From contig JASANE010027705.1 of assembly GCA_030248225.1 (NCBI GenBank), positions 1 to 64,000 of the forward strand: DNA of 64,000 nucleotides, read 5' to 3'. Both the position numbers and the translations under genes were made by a program. Positions within the stretch are counted from its first letter, which is position 1. The number at the start of each line of letters is the position of its first letter. The notes under the pieces were generated by a model. The model saw only the letters and a program-made list of their open reading frames with translations. It had not been told where the DNA came from and did not search any database. Shown here piece after piece: positions 37,601-52,600 of this stretch. The stretch is from Trileptium ribeirensis. Its lineage: Eukaryota > Nematoda > Enoplea > Enoplida > Thoracostomopsidae.

Positions 37601-40600
37601 AAAAGTTGTATATTGTAAAAAGGTCTACGCTGAATTTACCGAAACATTTTGTATTGGAAGTGATATACTTATTGTTCAAGAAAAATCAAGTATTTGATTC
37701 CTGAAATTTCCCAAATTCAGTTTCCTAAAAATTACAGTAGAGAAATTGTCTTATTATTTTGTGCTATCTAGCAAACATCTGTATAATATGCGTCAACCAT
37801 CTTAGGTACAGACAGCACTAACTATATTTGTTCTTATTTAAAAACAATGAACTGAATCGTACAAAAATTTGTGTTCACAATAATTGCACTCTCGGTACTA
37901 TAATAGGACGGGGACTATGCAAATCACTAACACGTGGTGTTTTGCGTAACACTAGATTTTCCCAAGGTTTATCCGCTTTCATTAAATATCGCACTGAGTC
38001 GGACAGTTGTACCTGCGGTGTTTGAGACTATAGAAATACGATCCGTAAATAGCCTTTAATTCAAAAACAATGACCCTGAACAGTGCCTAAACGTTCTCAC
38101 ACCATAAAATTTTACCGTATACTTAAAGTTAAATTACGTTATGTGCTCAATAGGCGGCTTTAAGATCGTGAGCTGAGCTGACCTGACAATGAGCGTCTTG
38201 TGCGTACGCACTTGTAACGTGCTCACACATTATTGAAGAAATATCGTATTGGCTGATGAAAACGTGTAACATATCAACTCAACAAATCAATATAAAAAAT
38301 TATATGAATTAATATGACGAAATCCATGTATTTTAATACAACTTTTGAGAACCAGCGATACACTGTCAATAATTAGCCGAGTTCGTATTTTGCGCTGCTC
38401 TTCAAAATTGAGCCACTGACTTGTCTGTCATTAATAAAGGCTTGAACATTGGTAAAATGTTGATGAAATTATCACTTACCATTATAATCTGTCGTTGTAA
38501 TCGCGGCTTGTGTTTTTATTGTACTATAAACTCTTTATATAGATAAAAGCAGATTATTGGCTCATGTTTACTAAATTGATCATTAAAACTATTGGGCCGC
38601 GATGCACGTAAGTTGTAACTAATCAGTATATTATTAAATAATTATGTGGTACTACGGCCTGACACGACGAAGTAGCTATTGCAAAAACCTGTAAGAATCA
38701 TGTATTTCCAAGATTAAGTGCTTTAGAACATTATTTAACCTTTGTTATGCTTTTTGTGGGGCAGTGGTACTGCTGCGGATCTCCTTAATGATACATCAGA
38801 CAACGCATAAATTCTAAACTTTCCTCGCGTTACCATATCAGATTCCAAAAGATAAGATTTCGTCGAAATCTCTATGTTACATGCAGAGAGATGTTAACTG
38901 TTTTTGGTTTATTTCTTCTGTTCAAAATAATAATGTGGGAAATTTGGGCATAAATCGAAATTTGGGTCATGTCAAAATCTAATCACGCACTATACAACAT
39001 TCTTTACTACTCCACTGCATGTAATCAAAATTAATTCATTGAAATATCCAGACAATTTCAATTTGGGGCTTTGTTCCGTTGTATATAGTTGCGTTATAAG
39101 TTGCAGTGGAAATGAATATAAAAGAACAAAGTTACAAAGCCTCCTGATTTTAAGCGTAGTTCGGAAAAATGCTTAATCATGGATACCCTATTTATTAGAT
39201 ACAGCAAACTGAATCGTAAACTTTTACAGTAACTGAAACTTAAACCGCTGCTAGTTTCGAGGTGTAATTGCTGTTTGCTCGTATAGGGCGAAAACTTGGT
39301 CTTTTATATTTCATTATATACTATTTTGGGTAAGGTTGAAAGTGATGCGTCAACCTATATCGCACCCATAAACGTTCAATTATTTTATATGTGTATTCAT
39401 TACGACCTCTGAAATATTTTCTATAGGTATTATGCGCAAGTAGCTTCACTTTTCATGGTCATGATTCATGGCTAAGAGATTTGTGTAAGTGTATTAACGT
39501 CATCGAAACTGCCGGTTATAAAAGCTTGGCTGCACAGAACCAGGTACTGTCCCATAAATACCTTACGTGGAAGCATTGTATTAAGATAAACATGTTACAC
39601 GTGTTAGCTCACTGTTTGGTCTGTCCTACATTTACTGAATCACAGCTAAATTCATTTTTGTAACAAATCGCTTAGTGCTGCTTAGCATTTGGACACTGTT
39701 TGAATGTAGTAATGCAGTTTATGTTGTTTATCTGGCAAACATTAAAGTATTAGAACATCTGAACTGTTTAATTACTGCAATCAAGAGCCCATATAAAATT
39801 TTGTAGAGGAGTATGATATTTGGTCGTGGTCGTTTATGTATTTTGTATGATCTGATAATGTTTTTAGTGTTAAACCACTAACCCAAGGGTTGCAAGAGCG
39901 TATTTTCGGAGTATTGCATACCCTCCATCTCGACCTTAAAACGTTGGGCGTTGAGAGAAACCGATATATACTTCCCCAAGAACATTGGTAGGGCGGAACC
40001 CGCTTCAAACCTTTCCGAGTAGGCAAAAAACGATGGCATCATCAGATAAAGTACACGAGCATGACCAAGTGCTATATTCTTAGGCAATATTTTTTATAAT
40101 AGAATGTTGCTATAGTGTATCCAATTTTGGAAAGATGTGCAGCGGAAGAGAATAACTAGTTGCAATTGATAAGTATAGCCAGTCATAAACTTTTACTATT
40201 CAGATGATGTTACGGTGCCTAAAGACTGTTATATTCACGAACTTCATAAGCAGGTGACGCAGTTGCTCGATAAGCATCCATCCAGAAAGGATCTTGTTCA
40301 AATTGGTTCGAATTTTTGATTTTACCATAAATTTCATTAAGAAGCTTATTTAAACATAGCGTTTTTAATAGCGGAGCTTCATCAAATTGTGGTCCGCTGT
40401 TCAAAACTCATTTCGCTATCTTCGTCACGCATAACTCATTCCTGTGTCGGCGGATTTTAACTTTCGGAATCGGGTGGTCTGCAGACAAATGTCTTGGACC
40501 TAGTCTGGGAGTCGGGAAAAGGTAAAAGGTCAGCCATCTTTTTATTATGTCATTTTTATATGTGTCTGTGTCACCGTTAAACATTTTATACATTATACGG

Positions 40601-43600
40601 AAAAAATTTATAAAAAATGTCATCAAATAAAAAATATTGGGCGTCGGTGTGGATGTGGACAACGCTGTCAGCGGTTGGGTAATAGAGAAATCCTTCTACC
40701 ACTACACCGAACACAATAATGTGAAACAAAGCATGACTGCTCTTGCGGTTACCCCGGTTCAATGGTTTCCTTCTTAACTTAAAAATCGGCACAAGCTGGA
40801 AATTCCATCTGGTGAGTTTTTGGCTTGTTGCATGTTTACGCTGGGTCTGTAAGGTTTTTACCTAGTAAGCGCGTTTGTTTTATTGTTTCGAATAAGCATT
40901 AGCGGTGTCGTTACTCGTATGGGTTGCTGCAGTGGGCAAAGAATAGTCCGTGTTTGCTTTTATTGAATTTAGCTGTGCATGGAGGGCTAGAACGGGTCCA
41001 TAGTTTTTCGGCTTTACTGAATACGACGAAAGCAGTGGTATTGGCCATGTGCGGATATATGAAATTTGTAATTTTATGTTTCTTTTAGAAATGATATTAA
41101 TGCATTCCGAAAGTTCTGTGTTTGGGACATTGGCGAAAATACGAAACTAATTTTAAAACCTGCGCCCACTGACCATTCCCTAGGTTCTCGCTACTGGGGG
41201 GCAAGAGGCATGTCCCACGTGAAGAAGCCAACCTGCCCGGATCGGCGCACTCAACCCAGCAATTTTTTCTTATTCCGGTTAATTGTAAAATTATGTATCT
41301 GGACATGTAAACGAAAATCTTTTTGTTCATCTAACATTGAGAGTAAAATGATTTAAAACTTAAAATTTTTTAAATTCTTTAGGGATATTTAAGGCCACTT
41401 TGCAATATAATTCCATAAAATTTACCTAAAAATTATAGTTTTTGCCGCGGCCCTATGTGCACAGGGTGGGTGGGCCGCGACCCGACGCCCCAGCCGAAAA
41501 AGGTCTAGCAACAACCCAGCAAGCTATTTTGAAAAAATGTTTTAAAGAACTCAATATTCAACCATGTCATTTTTATTGCTATTTCTTAATCGCGAACATC
41601 AAACTTGCTTGTGAGCGACATTTTTTGTATTAAAAGGTGTTAAATTCGCGAACAATAACTGGCAAACTATATGATCGTGTCGTTTATGCCGTCATTTTTA
41701 CATTGAATTTGTTCGCGCACGAAAACCAATGCCAATTCAAACTAATAATTGCCGCGGTCACTGTCATTGGGCTGATACTACCGTGGTAGCAACTAATCGA
41801 ACTTTCTTATAATATTCCATAACCATGGATGTGGTGTCGGATTTTACAAAATAAGACAGATAATGCGCTTGCTCATAGTTCTGCAAGGTGGGGCTGGCGT
41901 CTTTTGGAGCCTGACAAAAAATCGGATGCCCGCGGTTGTGGCTCTTGGCAAAATGTCCCTGCCAAAATTTTTGGCTTTTTTCCGACAAAAATACAAACAG
42001 TTGACATCGCACTTGACGAAATTTTTACAAAGCGCTGTTTATTGAGGTTTAAAATTTGATTAATTTCAGCAAAAAAATTAATTGAATATTGGCTTTAACA
42101 TCAATATAAGGTTTAAAGCACCATTTCTGACGCCATTTATTAATATATTTGGCGTTTTTGTTGAAAAGTAATAGATTTAGAAAAATTTTAGATGTGTAAG
42201 CTGGGAGGGGGAGGGCTCATGCCCCTTGGCTCCAGCGACCCCTGTTCTGAACCAGTTGTGGCCTAGTATATGCCAACCTGGCAAAATTTCCAGCCAATAT
42301 TAAGTTAAGTCATGCAAAAGAGCCAATATTAAGTTAAGTCATGCAAAAGGAAACAGGGTATTGATAACTGTGTTGCAGAAATGGCTGTAGCCTTGCAATT
42401 AATGTATTGTTTGTGTACATTTGCCTACCATTGTGTTTGAATTAAGCTCAGGCACTTGTGCCTCGGAGTGTCACTACGTGCGGGCTAGCCACACTTGCTG
42501 CCTTCCCTTGCCGTGCGAATTACCTCTTTATATGGAAGCACACGCTGAATTAATGACGTATGTTAGATGTATAAATTATAAATGGGAAATCTACAGTTTC
42601 AGAACTGCAAACAAGATTAAACATGCATTATTGCAACGCATAACTGAAGTTCACTGTACACGGTGTATTATGTGTAATTATTTATTAATTTTTTAAACCA
42701 ATAATTTTATACTTAAATTTCATAAAAGGGCGTGTAACTTTTAGCGGTTTGTAATTGGTATTGTTTGTACTTGCGAGAGCCGGAAAGGTTTCATTATTGA
42801 TTGACATGCATTTAAGCTATGTTTTTGATTGTGTGTGGTAGCCATACCAAAACACAGTTATAACGTATCACTTTACAAGATTTTCGAAAATTATTGGCAC
42901 AGCCGTGCAGCATTTTTATCGTAAAAATGACAAATGATACAAGCACCTAAACAGCTTATTAATTTAATAAGAATATTGACATGATTACATTGCGCACAAT
43001 AATGATTTTCAGCGAGTTTTTACAGCATAAGCTACGGTGATGCTATTCTATCGTAACAGTAACTAATAAAGTTATTTTGCAGACGATGCTGAAGATCCAG
43101 CTTCGATGCCAGTGTTTTGGATTGGAAAATGGGTTGACTATTCTGACAAATATGGTCTTGGCTATCAGCTATCAGATGGCAGTGTTGGAGTATTGTACAA
43201 CGATAATACGAAAATGATTCTTTATCGAAATGGCTTGTACGTTTCTACATACAAACCGTTTTACATTTTAAGAATTCTGAAAGGCACGACGTTAATCGCA
43301 GACAACGCTAGATGAAAAGTGACGTTAATTAAGGAATAAATGGAATTGTTTAGCCAATCACCTCTGATAATTACGAGTGCTTAAAAATAACCAAAAACGA
43401 CGAATACATCTCAAAAATGTAGAACTGTAACACATCTGCTTATATACTGTTATAGAGGATTCGAAGTATCTAATGAAATCAAAACTACACTATATATCAC
43501 AAGAAGGCATTTAAAACAGGACAGGGCCCCTGCTACACGATGATACGGGTTAGCGTATCTGGGAATAACTTCACAACGGTTAGTGTATAAGAATAGTGAG

Positions 43601-46600
43601 TGCAACACAATACACGATTTTCCTATTTTCGTTTCGAAATTCTAATGTTTAAATTTTTCGGTTATTCAGTAATGCCAAAAGAACAGAATTTTCCGAGTAT
43701 AACGAAACCTGCCAAGTGTAGTCATCATCCAGCTCGTTGCATAAGTTGAATCGCCTTGGGCTTGACTTGGATTCAACGGTATCCAATTAAGTTGGGTTGG
43801 ATTATTTTTTGCTTAAATTACCAATTTAATAGTGGTCACTGAAATAGTAATATGCTTTGTTGTCCAAAAACTGTATTAAGCTTAATGGTGGTTTCACATG
43901 CATGCAATATTCACAAAACAGTGGCAGTTGTAAGTGCTTTTCAGTGTTGCACAGCGGTGGGTTAACTCTACACCAAAACTGTATGTTCGGTATGCAAATT
44001 TGAAACGGACGATTTTCAATTAAAAAAGTTTGTACGCTTAGAATACCAAGAGGAATAAGCTCCAGTATTTGGTATTAGGAACGTTAGCAGCTATCGGGAT
44101 TAATCTGTCAGCTTTTTAAATTTTTTGGTTATTTTTTGATTTGGTTACACCATTTTATATTTCTACTGTTAAAATTTCTCGTCCTTGAAGTGTTCACTAT
44201 AGGAATGCAGATGTCGATGTTGACGCTAGATGCCTCTATATTATATTGTGTAACTGAAATATTTTTTCGCCAAACTTCGACTTTAGCCCGTAGCCGTTGT
44301 AAATGGTCGGCATTAACTTTCCCATAATGGCAGCTTGTAACACGGCTCAAGGTGTGCCAAAAGCCACCCGGACAGCGCCGAAATCGGTGCTTCTGTTGCG
44401 AGGCCAATATAAATAGAGCGAGATCCAAGGCATCTGATTTTTTATGACTAACTCTCTAATGCGCGCTATTTTTCCTGCTTTCATACGTGCAGTGCGTGCG
44501 CTGAGCTAGTGGTTATGCGCAGCACGTTACAGCCATAGTGTAATGAAACAGGTGACATATCGGTATAACAATGAATACTTTTAATAGATTATCTTTTATA
44601 AACTGTAAAACGGTAATTACTGCTAGGAAAGTCGAATGGACTCTACGGCTGCGTCGAAAACAACGAATATATTAGTTCATAAGTTAATATTTATGAACGG
44701 AGCGAGCGAAGTTTCCACTTGTGGCGCTATGGGGGAATCACGAAGATTTCTTTTTTTTTTGTTTGTTCCGTCATTCATAACTATCTTTGGGTGGATGGAT
44801 TACGACAAATTTTATCATTCGATAGCAGAAGTGATGATGTACCGTTTAGTTGATGGCGAATGGCTCCACGCCATCTTCGGGGTCAAAATGGCTAAAAAGC
44901 AAGATTTAAAGATTCTTTGCCGAATTTGGCCATACGGCTATTATTTTTTACAGCCTATATCTTCCGACACAGGCTTCGCATCGAAAAACTGAGGCCACCA
45001 TGCAGAATTAGCTCAGTGAGATCTACAACTTTCCCGACTTTAACTTTTTGTGGGACCACTCCCTAGCCGCTGTGGGGCTGAATATGGTTCATCGACACTT
45101 TGCCAGAAATAGCGAATTTTTTTTAATTTTCGGCATGCCATTGCGTGTTTTTACATTACAATGAGTTACTATTAGATTACCAAGCACCCTGTATACGATG
45201 GTTTTGCTATCTAGAGCCAAATTTTGCTATATTATACATTTTCAGGGAGATTTAACGGTTATACGGCCGACGAAACCAATTTGCAAAATGTGCTTTTTCA
45301 TTTGTTTGGTTGTGTATTGCGTGCAGGACATCAAGAATAGTCAATATAATAGATTTTTGTGAAGGCTGGATACAATGATTAGGTTATCTAGAGTCGAATG
45401 TGCATATTTCATGACTATTCATGGGTCTCCATTTGGTTTAGGGTCACTTAGCCTGATGTCCAAAATATAATCTATGTTCAGTTGTCTGGTTACGTATTGT
45501 ACAAGGCATCTAGAATTGTCTATATAGGTTTTCGGTAGGCTGACTAAGATGGTTTGGTTATCTATAGTCCAGCACGAGGATCTCATGTTTTTCCAGATGT
45601 TTTCATTTGTTTAGGTTCAATGAACCCGATTTCCAGACTATAGTAAGTCTTCAGTAATTTGGTACCAGGTATCAAAAATTGTATATAGGTGTTTGGCATC
45701 ATGAATTCGGTGGTTGGATTATATTGAAAACAGCAAGTAGTTTTCAAAGGCTTGCAGTATGTTTAGTGTCAATGAACCTGATTCCCAGAATATAGTCTTG
45801 AGTAGATGGGTTGTGTGCTGCGTTCAAGGCACCAGGTTATTTGGTAGGCTGAATACGAAGGTGTGGTTGTCTAGAGACCAATACAAATACTTGATGCGTT
45901 CACGTTGTTGTAGATGGGTTTAGGGTCGACGAGGTTTTTATATTTTTCAATAGGTTCACAATTCCAAAGGTTCTAGGGTGGTATATATGATATTTTTTCG
46001 GTTATTGTTAATATATCAAACACAGTCTATTACATGTGATTACTTAAAGTCATAACTTATAAATATCACCGTCGCATGCGAGACACTAGTATAATTACTG
46101 TTAAATTTTGCGAATAGTTACACCGTTATTTCTGTATTTAGATATTTAAAGATATTGTATCCAAGCTAGTGATGCGCGAGGATATCCGGATACGATTTCA
46201 TATTATTCACCAAGTAGACATAATACGAGTATCTTAACATTGCATTTTCTGGCCAGGTGCAAAGTTTTACTGCTAGAGAACGACAATTCCTTGACTCCAA
46301 AATGTCAAAATGAAACTGTTTACAGATACATATTTTTAATGTGAACGTCTGGGCAGAGATTTTTGCCGTTATGTCTATTTTGGCTTTAGGCGGTCAGTTT
46401 TAGTGTATACTATATTTGCCTTAGGCCAAGGAGATGAAGACGTTTCACTTGTCTTAGTTTGCTGATCAGTTGGAGATCCAAAATACTACATTTGCAAAAC
46501 TGTATAAATTGTAAGTTTTTAAGCAGCCCTTCACCCTTATAGCTGACTATTACATGGTGGCCGGTGGGTATTGGCTAGGAAGCAGCCGCCCTAACGTTGA

Positions 46601-49600
46601 GAATATTTAGATATATGTCCCAGTTAGATGTTAAAATAAGTTGTGAGTTAGTAAGTAATGAAAGTAAGGGTCATCAATAGATGGGGTTCCGGCGGGCGTC
46701 TGACAATAAGGGCGGACTCTCGGGGCCACGTCTGATCTCGAGTTCGGCGAGTGAGATGTCAATAGGAAGCAAATATATATTATATACTACATACATATAT
46801 TAATGTAATGTATTATTGAGCGGAGCTCGGCGAAGCCGAGCGAAGCGTTTTTATTTTCTGTCTGAGAGTAAAAAGGTCGATGTCCGTCCGTTCGTTCGGT
46901 CCGACGGATCTCAAGAACCACCGAACCGATTTTAAAAAACTTTTTTGTTTGAAAGCCTATTATGTCAGAGTGTGCACTTGCTATTTGGGATTAAAAAATT
47001 TTGAGTGGTTAATTAGTAATTAGCAAATTAGTTAAGCTTATGCAGCTAAAATAGAGAATTTTGCAATATTTGTGTTATTTATTGAAATAGAATCGTTTCG
47101 CTCAAACCATTATAGGGTTTTTTGGGTTGAAGAATTCAAATATAATATTTTTACCAATGATAAAGCCCCATGCAATGTAGTTACAAGAACATAAAATTGA
47201 GTACATTCGTAATGCCACAACCCAAGCTCCGCTCACAAATGTAGTTCCACTACCGACTAGTATGTATATTGTGTATATATTTACCAGGGAATAACCGGAA
47301 CCGAAATTTACCGAAACCGGAACCAGCAACCGGAACCGTCCATTTAATCCGGATCCGGAACCGAAATTCGGAATCCGTCTTCGAAATTTATATATAGTAA
47401 AACAGATAATGGAAGAAATGAAGGTTTAGTGGATTTAAAATGCATTAAAAATAACTTTTACATTAAACTTAATGTATTGCGATGGTATTATTGCCTTTCT
47501 GAAACTTTAAAGAGACTGAGGAAGCTAATAATGTTTATTTATCGATCAAATATGTCGGTTTTTGGACATTCAGAGCAAAAAATGTCTTCCACTATACACC
47601 ATTGCGTATACTGCGTCAAGTCGAATGTGCTTACAAAGCTTGGAGCGTAGAATACACACTTTCGCTCCCTTCTCCAGTCGTCTCCCTTTACTACACATAC
47701 GTTTGTTGCATGTTCTTCTGTAGGAAACTTAAAATTATTGGTTTATATGATTCTAAGAGAAAATAATAGATAGAAGGTAATTTTCTGATCAGTGGTCAGA
47801 GACACTGGTTAGGCTAGCCTTGGACAAACAGTGCACGTCATTTAGATCATAATGATGATAACTTTCTAATCAGGATGCTATAAATGAGACACACTGTGAT
47901 GCTGCTCGCACAGTTTCAATAATTACAGTTCATTGCCAAGAAAGCAGTTTCTAGCTTCGTTGCAGATAACGTTAGTTTACTTCAATTTAGACTGATTTAC
48001 CAAGTTTACAAGCGCACTGGCGGGTGCTTGACGCAATTTATGTTAGCCAAACATGCCCTAAGTACTTCTGCGTAAGCCATACTCTGTTACCGAGTTGGAC
48101 CGGTTTAATTCAAACGTATCCCACAGACTTCGGGATGTATAAAATAGCTGCTACAAGCATCGATCTGGCCTTGATTTAACAAACTCCTGCAGGTTATTAT
48201 GAAAAATTCCTGCTCAAATTATGTGCCCTACTTACGTTTCACACGGCAAATTGGTTAGTTAATCTTTTCTTTTGCTTGGTTGTATTGGAGCTTGATCATT
48301 GTATAATTGAGCGGAGCGAGGTCGCCGAGCGCAGCGTTTTTATTTTCTGTCTGGGAGCAAAAAAGTCGATGTCCGTTCGTCCGTTAGTCTTTCATGGATC
48401 TCAAGAACCTAGTTCAAAAAACTTTTTTTATTGGAAAGCGTATGTGAGGATGTGCACCTGATATTTTAGATTTTAGAAGTTTGGAAACTTGCCAATCTTA
48501 TCATTAATTAAGCTAATTAACACCTTAATTAAGCTCATAACAGCTTAATTATTGGTCGTAGAGACGTTTTAACGGCATATACGTTGAGTTTTCCATGGGA
48601 AAATAAGAAAATAGATGCATTGTACGTACAGGAATAGTATAGGCAAAATTATTTTCAGACTCCGTGTCCTATGATTTCATTGCTGTGCTTCGATTACCAT
48701 TCATCACCATGCTGTATAAGCCACATGACTTCCTTTGTCTTGCTTTTCGTTCGAACGGAATAAAACTATTCTTTCATTTACTCATTGTTGTCTAAGTAAT
48801 AATATATTTCCAAGACATTGAGTACGTTCATATTACTAATGCCGTCGCTCCGCTCAAAAAATGTAGTTCCACTACGACTGGTTTATATTACATATGTTTG
48901 GATTACAGTATGAAGCAAAAAACGTGGAAAATTTCAAACAAAATTTTTAAACCGGAATTCCGGTTCCGGTATGGTTCTTGCCCTTTGCCGGAACCGCAAC
49001 CGGAACACGATTTTCGCCGCAACCGGAATTCCGGTTACTCCCTGATATTTACATTATGAGGCGTTCAGGGAATAACCGGAATGTAACCTACGTGGTCCTA
49101 TGGGTGTTTAGTCCCACCGTAGATCACACACGAACTATACAGAATATTTACGCAAAATTCTCCACCAAGATATCCAATGGTTTATTTCTTATCCTTAAGG
49201 CCTTAATGTGTCACCACTTATAACAAACTCGTTTATTTCTGTCAGTACAACACAATTCAGATAATACACATATAAGACACATAAACGGCTTCACCGTACT
49301 CACCTTGATCGCGCAGCTTTCTGAGGCCGACTGAGGCCACGATCTAACTGCGCAACCACTTAAATATCTTTTCTAAACCCTATTGGTTGGAACTCAAAAG
49401 AAACCCAATTCTGAAATCTCTCTAACCCGTTAATTTTTAATATAATGGTTGCCAACCGGGTTGCGAATTCTTAGAATTGTAAAATTCGCTCTCTAACATA
49501 AATTTTAATTTTTGCGTTAGAGAACCCCTTTTTATGAAATTCTTGGAATCCCTAACTCAAAACAATTTTCGTGAAAATTCAGCAGAAATACACTTACATT

Positions 49601-52600
49601 TCCGCTAATGTAAGTGTAATGGTTAGGGCACCCAAGGCTTACACTCAAATCCGATAAGTAAGCAAACTATACCCCGGCACACAAATTGTAAAATTTTAAG
49701 TTGTTTTATACTCTCTTAAACCTATAATTTTCAAGAATTAAATAAATTCTCATTAACAGAAATGACCGAGGGGATGAAGTCCGTAACTCCTGAAGGGGGG
49801 GACCAATTGATGTCAAATTTGGTATGTATAATCTACAACGTGCCCTATGGCATTTTGCAAAATCCGCATATGCCCAAACCATCCCCCCTGTCTAGCTTAA
49901 CACGATTTCTGTAGTTCTTAAAAGTTTTATTTTAATGTGATGGGAAAATTGTTATCTCAAAACTATTGCTATTTTCTAGCAATTACACATGTTACATACG
50001 TCTCACACATGATCCACAAAACAAACAACTTACAAACAAAACATTTTACATTCAATTAGACCCGGTTGGCGCAAGTTGGCAAGAAACAACAACTGCACAC
50101 ATATAAAGAAACCACTAATGAATTATACAGTTGTAAACACACGAAATGTAGTAAACAAAATACACAACTCATACATATTACACACAAGGCCTACACTTTC
50201 CCACCGTAGTTCATGACGTGTAGCGGTTATAGTTATGACATAAGACAATATGCTTTACACGATGGAACTTTTCCCACGGCAACACATCGTTACAGGAACC
50301 GTACATTTAAACCGGATCCAGAACCAGAACCGGGTCTTCGAAACTTATATATAGTAAAACAGATTAAGGTACAGTGGATTTAAAATGTATTAAAATGAAT
50401 TTTACATTAAGCTTAATGTATTGCGATGGCATTATTGCTTCTCTGGAACTTTGAAGAGACTGATGAAGCTAATAATGTTATTTGTCGATCAATATGTTGA
50501 TTTTTGGACCCCCAAAGCAAAAAAATACCTTCTACTGTACAGCCTTGCTTAAATTGCGTCAAACTGACCGTGCTTGTAACTAAACATGCTTGCATGGAGC
50601 GTAGATAGACTAAACACTTGCTACCAAACTCGTGCAGGGTTAAGATGAAAAATTTCTACTAAAATTATGTGTTCTACTCCCGTTTCACACGGCAACTTGC
50701 TGATTTAATCTCTTCTTTTGCTTGGTTGTATTGGAACTTGATTATTGTGTATATTACATATATTTAAACCACAGATGAAAAAAATTTGGAAAATTTTTAA
50801 CCCGGAATTCCGGTTCCGGTATGCTTTTTGCCTTTTGCCGGAATCGCAATCGGAAGACGATTTTCGCCGGAACCGGAATTCCGGTTACTTCCTGGGTTGT
50901 CCATATCCGGATTATCAGATATGTATTCCACAAATTTATACATTCAGATATGGTAAACCTGCCTACTATTAATATAGACGGTTAAAGTGTTTTAGGTCGC
51001 TCCAATATATCGAGAAGAATGGAACAGAGTCATACCATGAACTCGAAGTTTATCCTGACTGGATGAAAAAGAAAATTATTCTTCTCAATTACTTTCGTGG
51101 TTATATGAATGAACACTTAATTGCGGTAGCATTTTGAACATTTGAATTATGCGGCGTTTATGTTATAAATTGCCCACGGTGTGGAAGTTTGTCTACGTAA
51201 AGCCTACGTAACACCATTAACGATATAGTTTACAGGACATCACCACTATATTCTAAGCAATTTTGTAATTGTGTTTCGAACACCGTCATCATATCTGTAC
51301 GGTGAGGTGGCCATCGTGGCATCGTAGCTAGCTGTGATGAAAGTCTTTTGGAAAGATGGTTTGTTTTTTCCGTTGTAAGGAGTCTATAAGTGCAAGTCCA
51401 TGCACTTGCCATGCAGGGCATTCAATGGTATAGTTTGCTGGATACAGTCAATTGGTTTAAATAAATTGAAATTTCACTTAGCTATTTTCCCGCCGTCATC
51501 TTCCCAAAGTCTTTTGGAAAGATGGTTTGTTGTTTTTCCGTTGTAATGAGTCTATAAGTGCAAGTCCATGCACCTGCAATGCAAGGCATTCAATGGTATG
51601 ATTTACAGGATACAGTCTAATGGTTTAAATAAATTGAAATTTCACTTAGCTATTTTCCCGCCAATTTTTATACGACTATTCAAGCATGGGGTGTAGAAGA
51701 CACCATAGTGTTCGCTACATTATTTTGTGCTGCACAATATATCTTTCTGATTGCCATACACCATGCTATAGTTGCTAAATCTTCCACATGGCAGGCATTT
51801 TATAACGTGAACGTAGTATTATGCCGTATCGATAGATTTGTTAGAAATCAATTTAATTCCGGGAGAACTACATCGCTATGCTTAAACACGATAACCTCAA
51901 AAACGCCATCTGCTATCAATATTTCATCATACAACCTTAGAGCAGTTTTGTGACTGCCCAAATTCGTAACTGCATAGTCAAATATACATTCAGAATGAAT
52001 TTTGAAATGGGCATGAACTGGGGGCTTTTCAGGTTGAAAAACATCCGTGAACCAAGATTTCCTGATTTTCGATATAACGCTACAGTTTCTTGTATCTGTG
52101 ATTATAATGGATATCCAGGTTGCTGGGAATAATGAAGTGATTGATTTGAGCGTATCTGTGAATTATACTAATTCCTCTGGTGCCCACCCACCAACCCATT
52201 TGAACCATATAATTATCTCGTGAATTTCAACGTAATGCTACAGTTTAAGGCATCTGCGATTATACGATGGGGTGATTCCTTTGAATTTATCTATGACCGA
52301 TGTAGGCGTTTATGGTGGGACTGTATCTCCACGAGCCCCCACCCCACTCCCAGAACCGTGCATGCTTCCGTGATTTTAGTCTGTTATAATTTGTTGTATC
52401 TGCGAGAAATCATCGTATAAAAGAATCAAGCACGATGCGATCAATTCCGACCTTACATCTCTTGTCAGAACGTAGTGCAGATTGTGTGTAAGGGTGAAAT
52501 CTATTAAATCCCGTTTGGTTGTGTGTGTGATCGGCAATAACTCGCGAACTACTTAACCGATTTTCATTCGAATCCACATAGTCGATTTACCGTGTACATC

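Noticed and set aside
43237..43315. C-terminal extension of the polo-box exon
   Set aside because: Unrelated to PLK; the family continuation SLQYIE is at 50996 and the gtacgt donor at 43237 fits the phase.
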